Counted from the stretch's first letter, positions 8,655-17,471 are shown. The stretch is DNA of 64,000 nucleotides from Arcobacter sp. LC1 (GCA_021378565.1 JAACJU010000001.1:289458-353457); one strand, 5' to 3'. A program made the numbers and translations. Notes: generated by a model not told the origin, from the letters alone.

Positions 8655-9236
8655 TTAATCTAATTTTATTATTTTACTAGCACACCAAGACGCTAAATCT
8701 TCATCGTGTGTTATAAGTATAATAGCCAAACTATCTAAATATTTAAGCAAAAATTTCATAAAGTCCAAAGAAATAATATTATCCAAAGCCGAACTAGGTT
8801 CATCACAAAGCAAAACCTTAGGGTGCATTAAAATTGCCCTTAGTATAGAACATCTTTGCAAAAGTCCACCACTTAAAAATTCAGGTTTTTTGTAAATATC
8901 ATCTTCTTTAAGATTGAGATTTTTTAAAATCTTTAAAAATTCAATTCTTTTTGGAATTTTTGCTACATCTTCAAGTTGGTTTATTATGCTAAAAGACTGA
9001 TGGAAAGAAGTATAGGGATCTTGAGAAATAATAGCTAAGTCTTTACACATTATTTTGCCCTTGTTTGGTTTCAAATTTTTACATATTAATTCTAGAAGTG
9101 TAGTTTTTCCGCTTCCACTTGAACCAAGAATTGCCAAAATTTCACCTTTATAGACTTTTAAAGAAAAATCTTTGAAAATTTGTGTACTCTTATAAGCAAA
9201 ATCAATACTATCTATGTCAAGAACTAATTCTTTAAT
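8655..9236 (-). CDS. Orphan ABC ATP-binding protein, NikE/DppF-like, without a standard start codon
   Basis: The domain is a complete but short ABC ATPase: Walker A AILGSSGSGKTTLLEL, a Q-loop AIISQDPYTSFHQSF as in nickel/peptide importers, signature FLSGGLLQRCSILRA, Walker B VLLCDEPSSALD and switch ILITHDED. Sequence upstream of the TTG at 9137 (ELVLDIDSIDFAYKST, then FKDFSLKVYKGEIL) is clearly the normal ABC N-terminus, so translation must start earlier. Between an in-frame stop just before 9245 and 9137 there is no ATG, GTG or TTG. The best candidates are ATC at 9239 or ATT at 9236, which follow an AAAGGAAA ribosome-binding site at suitable spacing; 9236 is used here. No permease or binding-protein gene is adjacent. 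It may be functional with a rare start codon or a recently disabled gene. Confidence 0.75.
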   Translation of the reverse strand: MKELVLDIDSIDFAYKSTQIFKDFSLKVYKGEILAILGSSGSGKTTLLELICKNLKPNKGKIMCKDLAIISQDPYTSFHQSFSIINQLEDVAKIPKRIEFLKILKNLNLKEDDIYKKPEFLSGGLLQRCSILRAILMHPKVLLCDEPSSALDNIISLDFMKFLLKYLDSLAIILITHDEDLASWCASKIIKLD

Positions 9237-9351
9237 GATTTGTTTCCTTTAAGGTTTATTATTGCTAATATTATACAAGAAAATTAATCGTTAAATCTTT
9301 AATTAAAGTTTTTTTTGCTAAACTTCGAAATACATAACTTAAGGAGAATAT

Positions 9352-9639
9352 ATGAAAAAAATTGTATTAGCAACTTTGATTTTAAGTGCTTTCGCGTTTG
9401 GTGCTAGTTTTGCTACCTGTGCAGCTTGCCATGGAGCAAAAGCTGAAAAACATGCTTTAGGAAAATCTAAAATTATTGCAGGTTGGTCAGTTAAAAAAGT
9501 TGAACATGCGTTAAAAGGTTACAAAGCAGGTACTTTTGGTGGAGCACTAAAAGGAATTATGAAAGGTCAAGCTTCAAAATTAAGCGATGCAGATATGGCA
9601 TCTTTGGCTAAACAAATTTCAAAATTTCCAAAACCATAG
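9352..9639 (+). CDS. Small periplasmic cytochrome c (c553 type)
   Basis: This 95-residue protein has a cleavable signal peptide (KKIVLATLILSAFAFGASFA) and a single haem c attachment site CAACH near residue 23, with a later methionine in KGIMKGQ as likely axial ligand. It fits the class I cytochrome c553 family found in epsilonproteobacteria, which shuttles electrons from the bc1 complex to the cbb3 oxidase in the periplasm. It is a single-gene unit: a good AAGGAG site precedes the ATG and a stem-loop terminator follows. It is divergent from the ABC gene and convergent with ccoS/ccoI, whose products assemble the probable downstream oxidase. Confidence 0.93.
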   Translation: MKKIVLATLILSAFAFGASFATCAACHGAKAEKHALGKSKIIAGWSVKKVEHALKGYKAGTFGGALKGIMKGQASKLSDADMASLAKQISKFPKP

Positions 9640-9649
9640 TTTGAAGCTT

Positions 9650-9690
9650 CAAGTAACCTTTTAGGTTACTTGGCTTTAATCTTTTATACT
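9650..9690 (+). terminator. Stem-loop terminator after the cytochrome c gene
   Basis: A perfect 9-base-pair stem, CAAGTAACC with GGTTACTTG around a five-base TTTTA loop, begins 10 bases after the stop codon and is followed by a T-rich stretch (ctttaatctttt). This has the form of an intrinsic terminator. It also lies close to the end of the convergent ccoS gene and could act in both directions. Confidence 0.75.
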
Positions 9691-9721
9691 TTAAAATTTA
9701 TTCATAATAAACAATAAATAT

Positions 9722-9946
9722 TTATACTTTTTTATTACTTTTAATCAAATCTTGTTTTTCTTGTTCTTGTTTTTTTTCTTTAGCAATTGCGTCATTTAAA
9801 TCATCTTCACTATCAAATAATAAGCCGTCCATCATCTTTTTTGTATCATCAAATTGCCCAGTTTTAACAGACCAGATAAAAAATACAAGCATTGCAGAAC
9901 TAACAAGCAAAGCAACTACTAACATCATAACTAAAATTCCAAACAT
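9722..9946 (-). CDS. ccoS: cbb3-type cytochrome oxidase maturation protein CcoS
   Basis: A 74-residue protein with one N-terminal membrane segment and the CcoS hallmark FFIWSVKTGQFDDTKKMMDGLLFD, followed by an acidic and then charged tail. CcoS is required for cofactor insertion into the cbb3-type haem-copper oxidase. Its ATG directly abuts the stop of the ccoI gene, the usual ccoI-ccoS arrangement, so the pair is one operon. The oxidase structural genes ccoNOQP are not in this window. Confidence 0.93.
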   Translation of the reverse strand: MFGILVMMLVVALLVSSAMLVFFIWSVKTGQFDDTKKMMDGLLFDSEDDLNDAIAKEKKQEQEKQDLIKSNKKV

Positions 9947-12385
9947 TTATTTATCCTTTTGTCTAATTCTAAATGAATTTGCCACCACAAGCAAAGAAGA
10001 TAAGCTCATAGATAAAGCAGCAAATAAAGGTATAACATAACCAAAAATTGCTAAAGGCACAGTGATTAGATTGTACAAAAGCGAAATAATTAAATTTTGT
10101 TTTATGAAAAAATAAGTTCGCTTCGAGATTCTAAAGGCATCATGTAAAGAATTTAAAGTATTATTTAAAAGCACAATATCGCTAATAGAAATAGAAATAT
10201 CAGCCCCCGCACCCATAACAATCCCAATATCAGCCGTAGATAAAGCAAGACTATCATTTAAGCCATCTCCAACCATAACCACAATGTTGTTGTTCTTTTT
10301 TAATTCTTTGATAGTCTCAGCCTTTTGTAAAGGGTTTAAATGCGCTTTATAATTATCAATGCCAAGTTTTAAACAAAGCTTTTTAGCAACGCTAGCGTTA
10401 TCCCCCGTTAGCATTAGTATTTCTAATTTCATTTTTTTCATTTTTTCTATAAAATCTTTGGCATTTTCTTTTATCTCATCTTCAAGCTCAAAACTAACTT
10501 TACACTCATCACTCAAGGCAAACAAATACAAGCTATTTCCTTTGGTATTTTCAAAATCATATTTTATTTTATATTCATCAAAAAGCTCTTTATTCCCGCC
10601 TAGAATCTTAAGCCCTTGATAGCTTGCTTGCATACCTCTTGCTTGAATATTTTTGAGTCCTTTTAAACTAAGGTTTTCTATATTTTTATATTTTTGTTTT
10701 AGATATCTAGCTATTGCTTGACTAACTAAATGCTCAGAACTAGAAACCAAAGCGTACAAAAGTCCTAATTCTTTTTGGCTTAGCTTTGAGTTTTGTATAA
10801 AATTTATAACTTTAAGTTTTCCTTTTGTTAGCGTTCCTGTTTTGTCAAGCACCAAAGTATTCGCTCTTGCTAAAGTTTCAATATGCTTAGCTTCTTTAAA
10901 AAGTAATGATTTTTTTGCTAGAAGATTAATACCTATCAAAGAAGCAATTGGAGTTGCAAGTGCTAAAGCGCAAGGGCAAGCTATCACAATTACAGAAATT
11001 GAAACGATAAAAGCCTTCTCAAAAGAAGAAGCATTTGGCGCAAAATACAAAGTTCCACCAAAAAAATACCAGAAAACAAAAGAAAGACAAGCAAGACTTA
11101 AAATAGTGAAAGTAAAATATTTAGAGATTGCATTTGCCCTATTTTCAATATTTGATTTTGAGCTAAGAGAATCTTCAAGCAAGGTCACTATTGAGTTCAA
11201 AGTAGAGTTTGCAAAATTTTTCAACACCTTAAATCTAATAAGCCCGTCAGTATTTATAGTTCCTGAGCAGATTTTTGAGCCTATTTTTTTGTAAACTGTT
11301 TGTGCCTCACCTGTAATACTTGATTCATCAAAGTTTGCCTCACCTTGTGTGACTTCTCCATCAACCATAGCTTTTTGCCCAGCTTTTAGCAAAATTATAT
11401 CTCCAACTTTTATCTCATCCAATGAGATTATTTTTGCTTGTCCATTTTTTATAACATTCGCTTCAAGTGGCAAAGAAGATTTTATTTTGTCTAAAGTATC
11501 ACTAGCTGATTTTTTACCGATAAGCTCTAGGTACTTACCGACTAAAACAAAAGTTATAATCATAGTTACAGAATCAAAATAAGTACCCCCTGCACCTCCA
11601 AGCATTACATAAACTGAGTAAAAATACGTAAGACTTGCTCCTGTGATTACCAAAAAATCCATATTTAAAAACTTATTTTTCAAACCATAATAAGCGCCTT
11701 TGTAAAAAAGTGAACCTGAATAAAACAAAACAGGCGTAGATAAAATAAATTCACCAAAATGAATCAAGCTTGTCACATCTTTATTAATTCCTGTAAAAAA
11801 ACCTGTATATTTTGCTAAAGAAAGCATCATAATATTCATACTAGCAAAAACAGCAATCATCATTTTTATTATATAAATTCTTTTTCTTTTGAGTGACTTT
11901 TGCTCAACAACACTTGCATCATAAGCATAAGCGTTGTATCCTATGCTTCGTATTTTTAAAATAATTTCTGAGAGTTTTATTTTGTTTTTATTATAAATAA
12001 TTTTTGCTTTATTAGTTGAAAAGTTAATGCTAGCTTCTTTTACTCCAGACAAATTTATCAAAACTTTTTCATTCAGCCACACACAAGCAGCACAGTGAAT
12101 TCCCTCAATAATCAAATCAACTCTAGTAAAACCATCTTCAGTAGTTTTTAAAAAACGCTCTTCAAAAGAAATATTATCAAACTTTGCTAAGTCATCATTT
12201 GCACTTTCTATGGGTGGTGCGATTGTATTATTTCCTAGTTTTTCATAAAATGATTCTAAGCCACCTGCGTTTAAAATCTCATAAACACTTTTACATCCCA
12301 AGCAACAAAAATACTTGTCACCAGATTTAAGCATTATATCTTCATCAAATTCTAAGTGACAATGCGAGCATTTCACTCTTGGCAT
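9947..12385 (-). CDS. ccoI: Copper-translocating P-type ATPase for cbb3 oxidase assembly
   Basis: The 812-residue protein is a P1B-type ATPase. The N-terminus carries a cysteine-rich cluster (CSHCHLEF then FCCLGC), followed by a heavy-metal-associated domain with GIHCAACVW near residue 95. Eight membrane segments follow, with the CPCALALATP ion-binding motif. The phosphorylation site is DKTGTLTKG, the ATP-binding motif is GGNKELF and the hinge is MVGDGLNDSLAL. The cysteine-rich extension plus the adjoining ccoS identify it as CcoI/FixI, which exports copper towards the periplasm for insertion into cbb3 oxidase, rather than a detoxifying CopA. Its start overlaps the end of the short asparaginase gene by 13 bases. 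Confidence 0.93.
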   Translation of the reverse strand: MPRVKCSHCHLEFDEDIMLKSGDKYFCCLGCKSVYEILNAGGLESFYEKLGNNTIAPPIESANDDLAKFDNISFEERFLKTTEDGFTRVDLIIEGIHCAACVWLNEKVLINLSGVKEASINFSTNKAKIIYNKNKIKLSEIILKIRSIGYNAYAYDASVVEQKSLKRKRIYIIKMMIAVFASMNIMMLSLAKYTGFFTGINKDVTSLIHFGEFILSTPVLFYSGSLFYKGAYYGLKNKFLNMDFLVITGASLTYFYSVYVMLGGAGGTYFDSVTMIITFVLVGKYLELIGKKSASDTLDKIKSSLPLEANVIKNGQAKIISLDEIKVGDIILLKAGQKAMVDGEVTQGEANFDESSITGEAQTVYKKIGSKICSGTINTDGLIRFKVLKNFANSTLNSIVTLLEDSLSSKSNIENRANAISKYFTFTILSLACLSFVFWYFFGGTLYFAPNASSFEKAFIVSISVIVIACPCALALATPIASLIGINLLAKKSLLFKEAKHIETLARANTLVLDKTGTLTKGKLKVINFIQNSKLSQKELGLLYALVSSSEHLVSQAIARYLKQKYKNIENLSLKGLKNIQARGMQASYQGLKILGGNKELFDEYKIKYDFENTKGNSLYLFALSDECKVSFELEDEIKENAKDFIEKMKKMKLEILMLTGDNASVAKKLCLKLGIDNYKAHLNPLQKAETIKELKKNNNIVVMVGDGLNDSLALSTADIGIVMGAGADISISISDIVLLNNTLNSLHDAFRISKRTYFFIKQNLIISLLYNLITVPLAIFGYVIPLFAALSMSLSSLLVVANSFRIRQKDK

Positions 12386-12882
12386 TCAAACTTCCCTAAA
12401 GCTTTATTTTTTATGATTTTTTTATGATTTTTTACAAGTCCATGCATACTTATAAAAATTCCTTTTTCTGCACTTGTACTTAAAAATCCAAATCCTAAGC
12501 AAAAATTTGCGCAAGCTTCTAACTCATCAAAAGAAAAAGGAATCATAGCACCCGTCAAGACAAGGCATTTATTTTTTAAATTTAGCTCTTTATCTAAAAA
12601 CTCAGCAGTTATATTCATAGTATCTGTTCCGTGGACTATCAATACTTTTTCATAATTCTTTATAGATTTTGTAATTTCTTGTCTATCTTTTGTATCTAAA
12701 TCCAAAGAATCTTTGTAGATTATCCCCTTTACATCAATGCTCATATTATCTTTAAAAGTAGCAATTATTTTTTGGATTTTTTCATTGTTTTGTAAAATCT
12801 CTAGTTTTCCATTTAGCTGATTATAGCTTTTATTAAAAGTCCCACCTGTATTCAAAATAAGTATTTTTTGTGAATTTTCCAT
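12373..12882 (-). CDS. Short asparaginase-family protein (N-terminal domain only)
   Basis: The 169 residues cover only the N-terminal domain of type I/II L-asparaginases. The first catalytic threonine motif is ILNTGGTFNKS and the second is VLIVHGTDTMNITAEFL, followed by LTGAMIPFSF. Canonical asparaginases have about 330 residues with a second C-terminal domain that is absent here. Since both catalytic threonine motifs are intact and the frame ends in an ordered overlap with ccoI, I read this as a short-form family member rather than a fragment, although degeneration cannot be excluded. A role in asparagine or related amide hydrolysis is inferred only. Confidence 0.75.
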   Translation of the reverse strand: MENSQKILILNTGGTFNKSYNQLNGKLEILQNNEKIQKIIATFKDNMSIDVKGIIYKDSLDLDTKDRQEITKSIKNYEKVLIVHGTDTMNITAEFLDKELNLKNKCLVLTGAMIPFSFDELEACANFCLGFGFLSTSAEKGIFISMHGLVKNHKKIIKNKALGKFECQE

Positions 12883-12960
12883 ATTTATCTCTTATATTAA
12901 TATTTTATTTCTTGATTAGATGCTAAAATGAATTACTAGGTTTAGTACCTAAAATCAAAA

Positions 12961-13590
12961 TTAACTTTCGTCAATCCATTTTAAAGATACTTTTTCTTTA
13001 TCATACAAAGTGCTTTTAAGAAGTGCAACTCTAGCAATAGATAATAAATCCTTGACACAAGTTTTTAAATCATCATTAATCAAAAAATAATCATATTTAT
13101 GAATAAAATCCATTTCTCTTTGTGCATTTTCTAATCTCGTAGCAATATTTTCTTCTTCATCAGTTTTTCTTAAGCTTAATCTTTTTTTCAGACTTTCTAA
13201 AGTTGGGCTAGTTATAAAAACTGAAGTTAATGCAAAAGCTAACTTTTTTCTTATAATTTCATGTCCTTGAACATCAATGTCAAAAATAATCAATTTATCA
13301 TCTTTTAGGGCATCTCTTGTAGCTTTTAAGCTAGTTCCGTAATAATTATCATGCACCCTAGCCCATTCTAAAAATTCTCCCTTACTTATGCCTTTTTCAA
13401 ATTCTTCTTTAGAAGTAAAATAATAGTCTTTTGCCTCAATCTCACCTATTCTTTTTTCTCTTGTAGTTGTAGAAACTGAAAAATAATAATTATCTATATT
13501 TTTTATAAGCTCAGAAATTAAAGAAGATTTGCCACAACCACTAGGTCCAGAAATTACAAGCAAAGCTCCGCTTCTACAAGTCTTCATCAT
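12961..13590 (-). CDS. gmk: Guanylate kinase
   Basis: This 209-residue enzyme phosphorylates GMP to GDP. The P-loop is VISGPSGCGKSSL, the GMP-binding region is FSVSTTTREKRIGEIEAKDYYF, EFLEWARVHDNYYGTS follows, and the lid region RLSLRKTDEEENIATRLENA carries conserved arginines. Two in-frame ATG codons occur at the start; the first is used. The start overlaps the end of the upstream acidic-protein gene by about 17 bases. The order rpsB-tsf-ABC-acidic protein-gmk resembles C. jejuni, but there fliR lies between the ABC gene and the acidic-protein gene. Confidence 0.96.
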   Translation of the reverse strand: MMKTCRSGALLVISGPSGCGKSSLISELIKNIDNYYFSVSTTTREKRIGEIEAKDYYFTSKEEFEKGISKGEFLEWARVHDNYYGTSLKATRDALKDDKLIIFDIDVQGHEIIRKKLAFALTSVFITSPTLESLKKRLSLRKTDEEENIATRLENAQREMDFIHKYDYFLINDDLKTCVKDLLSIARVALLKSTLYDKEKVSLKWIDES

Positions 13591-14578
13591 CTTCTTTCAA
13601 ATGTAGTTTTAAATTAATTTTTTCACCTCTTAATAAATCATTTACAATTTTTGGATCAAGCTTTTTAAACATTGACCTAAATTCTTTAAATTTTACATTA
13701 TCTAAACCTAAATCTAAATTATCATCTGTGTATCCCTGCTTTTTAAATTCTTCCAATCTAGCTTCATCAATCGCCTTATCTATTATTTCAGATAAGTCTT
13801 CCATATTGCTAGCTTTCTTTTTTGTTTCTTTCTTTTCTATTTTTTCAATTTTTTCTATTTTTCTTTCTTGTTTTTTTATTTGCCTTTTTTCCCTAGATAA
13901 AATACCTTTTATTTTTGATAATTCAGTTTTATCAAGAATACCTCCAGCTTCGGGATTTTGTTTTAATAAAACTATACTTTCATCTTCATTAGAATCATCA
14001 GAAAAATTATCTGATATTTTAGAGTTATTGGAAATTCTTGAATTATGAGAACTACTGATAGAATGTTCTTTTTTTATATTTTTTGGAATTTTTATGTCGC
14101 TAAGATTTCTAGAGTTTACTTTTCTAGGAGAATTTAAAACTTTTTTGTTAAAGCTTAAATCTTCTTCTTTTCGTTTTCTTGGTTCTTCATCAAAGTTAAT
14201 ATTATTTGCCAAAGACTCAAGGTATATTTTTTCGTGCTCTTTTGAAAGCTCTATTCGCTCACTTCTCTTTTTTTCTCTTAAAATAACTTGCTCTTTATCC
14301 AAAAGTGAAGAAAGCTCTTTTGGCAAAAAAGGACTTCTTATAGAAAAATCTTGTTTTATATTTACAACATTTTTACTTGAGCTAATAAGTCCGAAAGTAA
14401 GGCAAGATTTTTGTAAATGTTCAAAATCGCCTATAAATTTTTCATGAATAATTATCATATCATATTTTTTAGCTAAAACGGTATTGTTTTGAACATCAAT
14501 TTCAAGTCCAATTTTTTTAGCTATTAGTTTAAAAATATTATTAATCATTAAAATATCACAAACTAATAAAAGCTTCAC
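13574..14578 (-). CDS. Charged, low-complexity protein of unknown function (Cj1178c-like position)
   Basis: The 334-residue protein has an N-terminal region of about 110 residues that looks like a small alpha/beta domain (KLLLVCDILMINNIFKLIAKK, then YDMIIIHEKF). A middle stretch is disordered and rich in serine, asparagine and lysine with repeated KIEKIEKIEKKE units. The C-terminal part is ordered and acidic, ending LHLKEDDEDL. The start is a GTG overlapping the TGA of the ABC gene. In C. jejuni a protein described as highly acidic occupies the equivalent place beside fliR and gmk. No catalytic motif is recognised. The repeat-rich centre may vary in length between strains. Confidence 0.7.
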   Translation of the reverse strand: MKLLLVCDILMINNIFKLIAKKIGLEIDVQNNTVLAKKYDMIIIHEKFIGDFEHLQKSCLTFGLISSSKNVVNIKQDFSIRSPFLPKELSSLLDKEQVILREKKRSERIELSKEHEKIYLESLANNINFDEEPRKRKEEDLSFNKKVLNSPRKVNSRNLSDIKIPKNIKKEHSISSSHNSRISNNSKISDNFSDDSNEDESIVLLKQNPEAGGILDKTELSKIKGILSREKRQIKKQERKIEKIEKIEKKETKKKASNMEDLSEIIDKAIDEARLEEFKKQGYTDDNLDLGLDNVKFKEFRSMFKKLDPKIVNDLLRGEKINLKLHLKEDDEDL

Positions 14579-15228
14579 TTTATTTCCTTAAGCTCCAAAT
14601 TTTCTAATTTATATATTTTATCACAAAAATTTGGTAAATCATTCTCATGAGTCACCAAAATCAAGGCTGCTTCATTATATTTTACATAATCAAATAAAAT
14701 CTTCATAAGATTTTTAGAATTTTCTTGATCCAAATTCCCACTTGGCTCATCAGCAAAAATTATTTTTGGTTTTTTACTAAGTATTCTAGCAACTGATAAT
14801 CTTTGCTGTTGACCACCGCTTAATTCGCCAACCCCTAAATCTAGGACTTTTGTTATATCCATTTTTTCTAAAAGTTCGTAATCCAATTCTTTTTTTGAAA
14901 GTAAGCTAGAAATTTTTAGATTTTCTCTAGCACTAAAACCACGAAACAAATAATGTGCTTGAAATATTATACCAAAATCTTCTCTTCTTATTTTTAAAAG
15001 TTCTTTATTTTTTATTTTATATAGATTTCTTCCAAGAAATTTTACTTCTCCAGATTTAGGATGAAGCAAAGATGAAAGAATATTTAAAAGTGTAGATTTG
15101 CCACTCCCACTTTTTCCTAAGATTGCAAGTGAAGAATGATTTTGTATTTTAAAGCTTACATTTTTAAATAAGTCATAATCAAAATTATGACTTACATCAT
15201 TAGCTTCAAGCAAAATATCGTTTGTCAT
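14575..15228 (-). CDS. ABC transporter ATP-binding protein, LolD/FtsE-like
   Basis: This 217-residue ABC ATPase has Walker A AILGKSGSGKSTLLNIL, a Q-loop at FGIIFQAHYLFRGFSARENL, signature GVGELSGGQQQRLSVARIL, Walker B PKIIFADEPSGNLDQENS and switch LILVTHEND. This pattern belongs to the MacB/LolD/FtsE group, whose partners are four-helix MacB-type permeases with periplasmic domains. No such permease is adjacent, so the partner must be encoded elsewhere. The gene lies between tsf and the acidic-protein gene. A role in lipoprotein release or efflux is family-level inference. Confidence 0.85.
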   Translation of the reverse strand: MTNDILLEANDVSHNFDYDLFKNVSFKIQNHSSLAILGKSGSGKSTLLNILSSLLHPKSGEVKFLGRNLYKIKNKELLKIRREDFGIIFQAHYLFRGFSARENLKISSLLSKKELDYELLEKMDITKVLDLGVGELSGGQQQRLSVARILSKKPKIIFADEPSGNLDQENSKNLMKILFDYVKYNEAALILVTHENDLPNFCDKIYKLENLELKEIK

Positions 15229-15250
15229 TTTATTTTGCCTAAACTACTAT

Positions 15251-16303
15251 TTACTTAGCCATTTGCTTAGCAACTTCAGCAGCAAAGTCTTCTTCTTTTT
15301 TTTCAATTCCCTCACCTAGTTCAAAACGAACATATTCGACTAATTCGATTGAAGCATCAACTTCTTTTATAGCTTCTTTTACGCTTAACTTGTCGTTCAT
15401 TACATAAGCTTGGCTTAAAAGCGCCATTCTTTGGTCTAGTTGAGTATTATCTTCTATAAATCTTTGCACCTGTCCTGGAATTATTTTATCCCAAATTTTT
15501 TCAGGTTTTCCTTGTTTTTTTAGCTCATCTTGCATATTTTGCTTAGCTTTTTGCAATACTTCGCTTGTAATTTGAGACATACTTACAAACTCAGGAATTT
15601 TTTTCAAAGGTTTGCTTAATCGTTTCAGCTCATCATTTTGCGCTTGAATTTCAGCTTTAATAGCTCTTGTTTCATCTTCAATAAATTTAGCATCTAAATC
15701 TTCAAAAGAGATTACAGAAGGTTTCATAGCGCTTGCATGCATAGAAAGATTTTTCAAAAGTTTTATAGTTTTTTCTTTTGCATCATCTTGGCATTTTGCT
15801 GCTAAAATAACCCCTACTTTTCCATTTGCATGAACATATCCGTTAACAACACCATCTTTAACTTCAATCGTAGCCATTTTCCTAGCCACAATATTTTCAC
15901 CAATTGTTGATATTTTCTCATTCAAAAATTCTACAAAATTTTGCCCATTAATTGTAGTTTCTTTAAGTTCTTCACTATTTTTGCAAGTTGAGTTTTGAAC
16001 ATGACTTGTAATATCTTTTGTTAACTCAATAAAATTAGCATTTTTTGCTACAAAATCTGTTTGCGCATTTACTTCTGTCATAGTAGCTTTTGCAAAATCA
16101 TCAGCTACTAAAATAGTTATTAAACCCTCAGATGCTACATTTCCAGCTTTTTTTGCAGCTTTACTAAGCCCAGCTTCACGAAGTGCTTGTACTGCATTTT
16201 TCAAATCCCCATCAGTTTCATTTAGGGCATTTTTGCAATCAAGCATTCCTGCGCCAGTCATCTCTCTTAATTGTTTTATTAATTTTAGAGTTGAACCTGA
16301 CAT
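15251..16303 (-). CDS. tsf: Elongation factor Ts
   Basis: The 350-residue protein is the nucleotide-exchange factor for EF-Tu. It begins with the UBA-like domain including LIKQLREMTGAGMLDCKNAL, followed by the classical TEVNAQTDFVAKN motif near residue 77, which contacts EF-Tu. The core domain contains VNGYVHANGKVGVILAA and the C-terminal module holds FVSMSQITSEVLQKAKQNM. The length agrees with epsilonproteobacterial EF-Ts, which is longer than the E. coli protein. It lies one base after rpsB and is certainly co-transcribed with it. Confidence 0.97.
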   Translation of the reverse strand: MSGSTLKLIKQLREMTGAGMLDCKNALNETDGDLKNAVQALREAGLSKAAKKAGNVASEGLITILVADDFAKATMTEVNAQTDFVAKNANFIELTKDITSHVQNSTCKNSEELKETTINGQNFVEFLNEKISTIGENIVARKMATIEVKDGVVNGYVHANGKVGVILAAKCQDDAKEKTIKLLKNLSMHASAMKPSVISFEDLDAKFIEDETRAIKAEIQAQNDELKRLSKPLKKIPEFVSMSQITSEVLQKAKQNMQDELKKQGKPEKIWDKIIPGQVQRFIEDNTQLDQRMALLSQAYVMNDKLSVKEAIKEVDASIELVEYVRFELGEGIEKKEEDFAAEVAKQMAK

Positions 16304-16304
16304 T

Positions 16305-17183
16305 TTATTCCTTTACTTCTTGAACTTCTTCGTCAACTTTTTTTGTTTCTTCTTTAGCTTCTTTTTCACCCTCAGCAAGAGCTTCAGCTACAACTTCTTT
16401 AACTTCTTTTTCGCTTATTTCTTCTTTTTTTGTTTCTTCTTTAATAACTGCAATATCTTCTTCATTTGGAACAAGCTCTTCAAGTTCCTCTCCGTTTGCC
16501 TCAGCAAGCTCAGCCTTACCTTCGTTTATTGCTGCTGCCATTTCGTTACAAAATAAATGAATTGAACGAATAGCATCATCATTTCCAGGAATTGGATAAT
16601 CAACAACATCAGGATCACAATTTGTATCAAGTGGAGCAACAACTTTAATCCCTAATCTTCTAGCTTCAGCAATAGCAATTTTTTCTTTTACAGCATCAAG
16701 CACAAACATCAAATCAGGCAATTTTTCCATATCTTTGATACCGCCTAGATAAAGCTCAAGTTTTATTTCTTTTCTTGAAAGCATCAAGGCTTCTTTTTTT
16801 GTAAGTAAGTCTAATTGACCTTCTTCTCTCATTTTTTTAATAACTTCAAGTTTTCTAATTGATCTTTTTATTGTTCCGTAGTTTGTAAGCATTCCGCCTA
16901 ACCATCTATAATTTACATAAGGCATACCGCAAGAAATAGCAGCATCTTTAACAGCTGAACTAGCTTGTTTTTTTGTACCCACGAAAATCATACTTTGACC
17001 ATCAGCAGCTGCGTCTTTAACTACGTTATAAGTGTATCTAAAATATCTAAGTGTTTTTTGCAAATCAATAATATAAATATTTTTTCTTACTCCAAAAATA
17101 TATTTCTTCATTTTCGGATTCCATCTTCTCGTTTGGTGTCCAAAGTGCACACCACATTCTAGTAAGTCTTTCATAGTAACCAT
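16305..17183 (-). CDS. rpsB: 30S ribosomal protein S2
   Basis: Residues [18 protein letters not shown], followed by [20 protein letters not shown], are the universal S2 N-terminus and fix the start at the ATG at 17183, which is preceded by GAGGAG. A longer reading frame to 17252 exists but runs through structured leader sequence. The core includes [21 protein letters not shown] and the [20 protein letters not shown] segment. The C-terminal 70 residues form an acidic, lysine/glutamate-rich tail that is longer than in E. coli S2. tsf follows after one base. The upstream leader contains overlapping inverted repeats, described separately. Confidence 0.97.
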   Translation of the reverse strand: MVTMKDLLECGVHFGHQTRRWNPKMKKYIFGVRKNIYIIDLQKTLRYFRYTYNVVKDAAADGQSMIFVGTKKQASSAVKDAAISCGMPYVNYRWLGGMLTNYGTIKRSIRKLEVIKKMREEGQLDLLTKKEALMLSRKEIKLELYLGGIKDMEKLPDLMFVLDAVKEKIAIAEARRLGIKVVAPLDTNCDPDVVDYPIPGNDDAIRSIHLFCNEMAAAINEGKAELAEANGEELEELVPNEEDIAVIKEETKKEEISEKEVKEVVAEALAEGEKEAKEETKKVDEEVQEVKE

Positions 17184-17250
17184 ATATTTACTCCTCGTAA
17201 TTGTTTTTGGCTTTTCTCCTCTGTATCCATAGATACCAATAAATTGGTAC
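17184..17250 (-). promoter_or_regulatory. Structured leader of rpsB-tsf with overlapping inverted repeats
   Basis: On the minus strand the leader contains TACCAAT-TT-ATTGGTA, a 7-bp stem at 17234-17249, immediately followed by GTATC-TATG-GATAC, a 5-bp stem. The two share the bases GTA, so the hairpins overlap and could be mutually exclusive. A GAG-rich stretch and the rpsB ribosome-binding site follow within about 30 bases. In E. coli, rpsB-tsf is autoregulated by S2 through its leader; a similar role here is an inference from position and structure only. Confidence 0.4.
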
Positions 17251-17471
17251 AAGCCTGTCTTAAGAATTGATACATGTGAAGTCCTTATTTTTTTCTAAGG
17301 TTTTGGATTTTAGCTAAAAAACATTTAAGCTTTGTTTAAAATAGCTTTACAAAATAAAAAAGCAGATATATAAAGAGTTAATTATGGAAGTATTAGAATA
17401 ATATTTAAGATAAATTATCTTCTTTGTATCACTTTAAAATCTTAAATTTCTAGAATTAGAATAGATTTTAT

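Noticed and set aside
10359-11582. Plus-strand frames opposite ccoI
   Set aside because: They are antisense shadows of a well-conserved P-type ATPase and show no motif or ribosome-binding site.
12373-12882. Short asparaginase considered a truncated pseudogene
   Set aside because: Both catalytic threonine motifs are intact and the gene is neatly coupled to ccoI; a short-form member is more likely, though not proven.
17184-17252. N-terminal extension of S2 from 17252
   Set aside because: The universal S2 start and a strong ribosome-binding site lie at 17183; the extension reads through leader hairpins.
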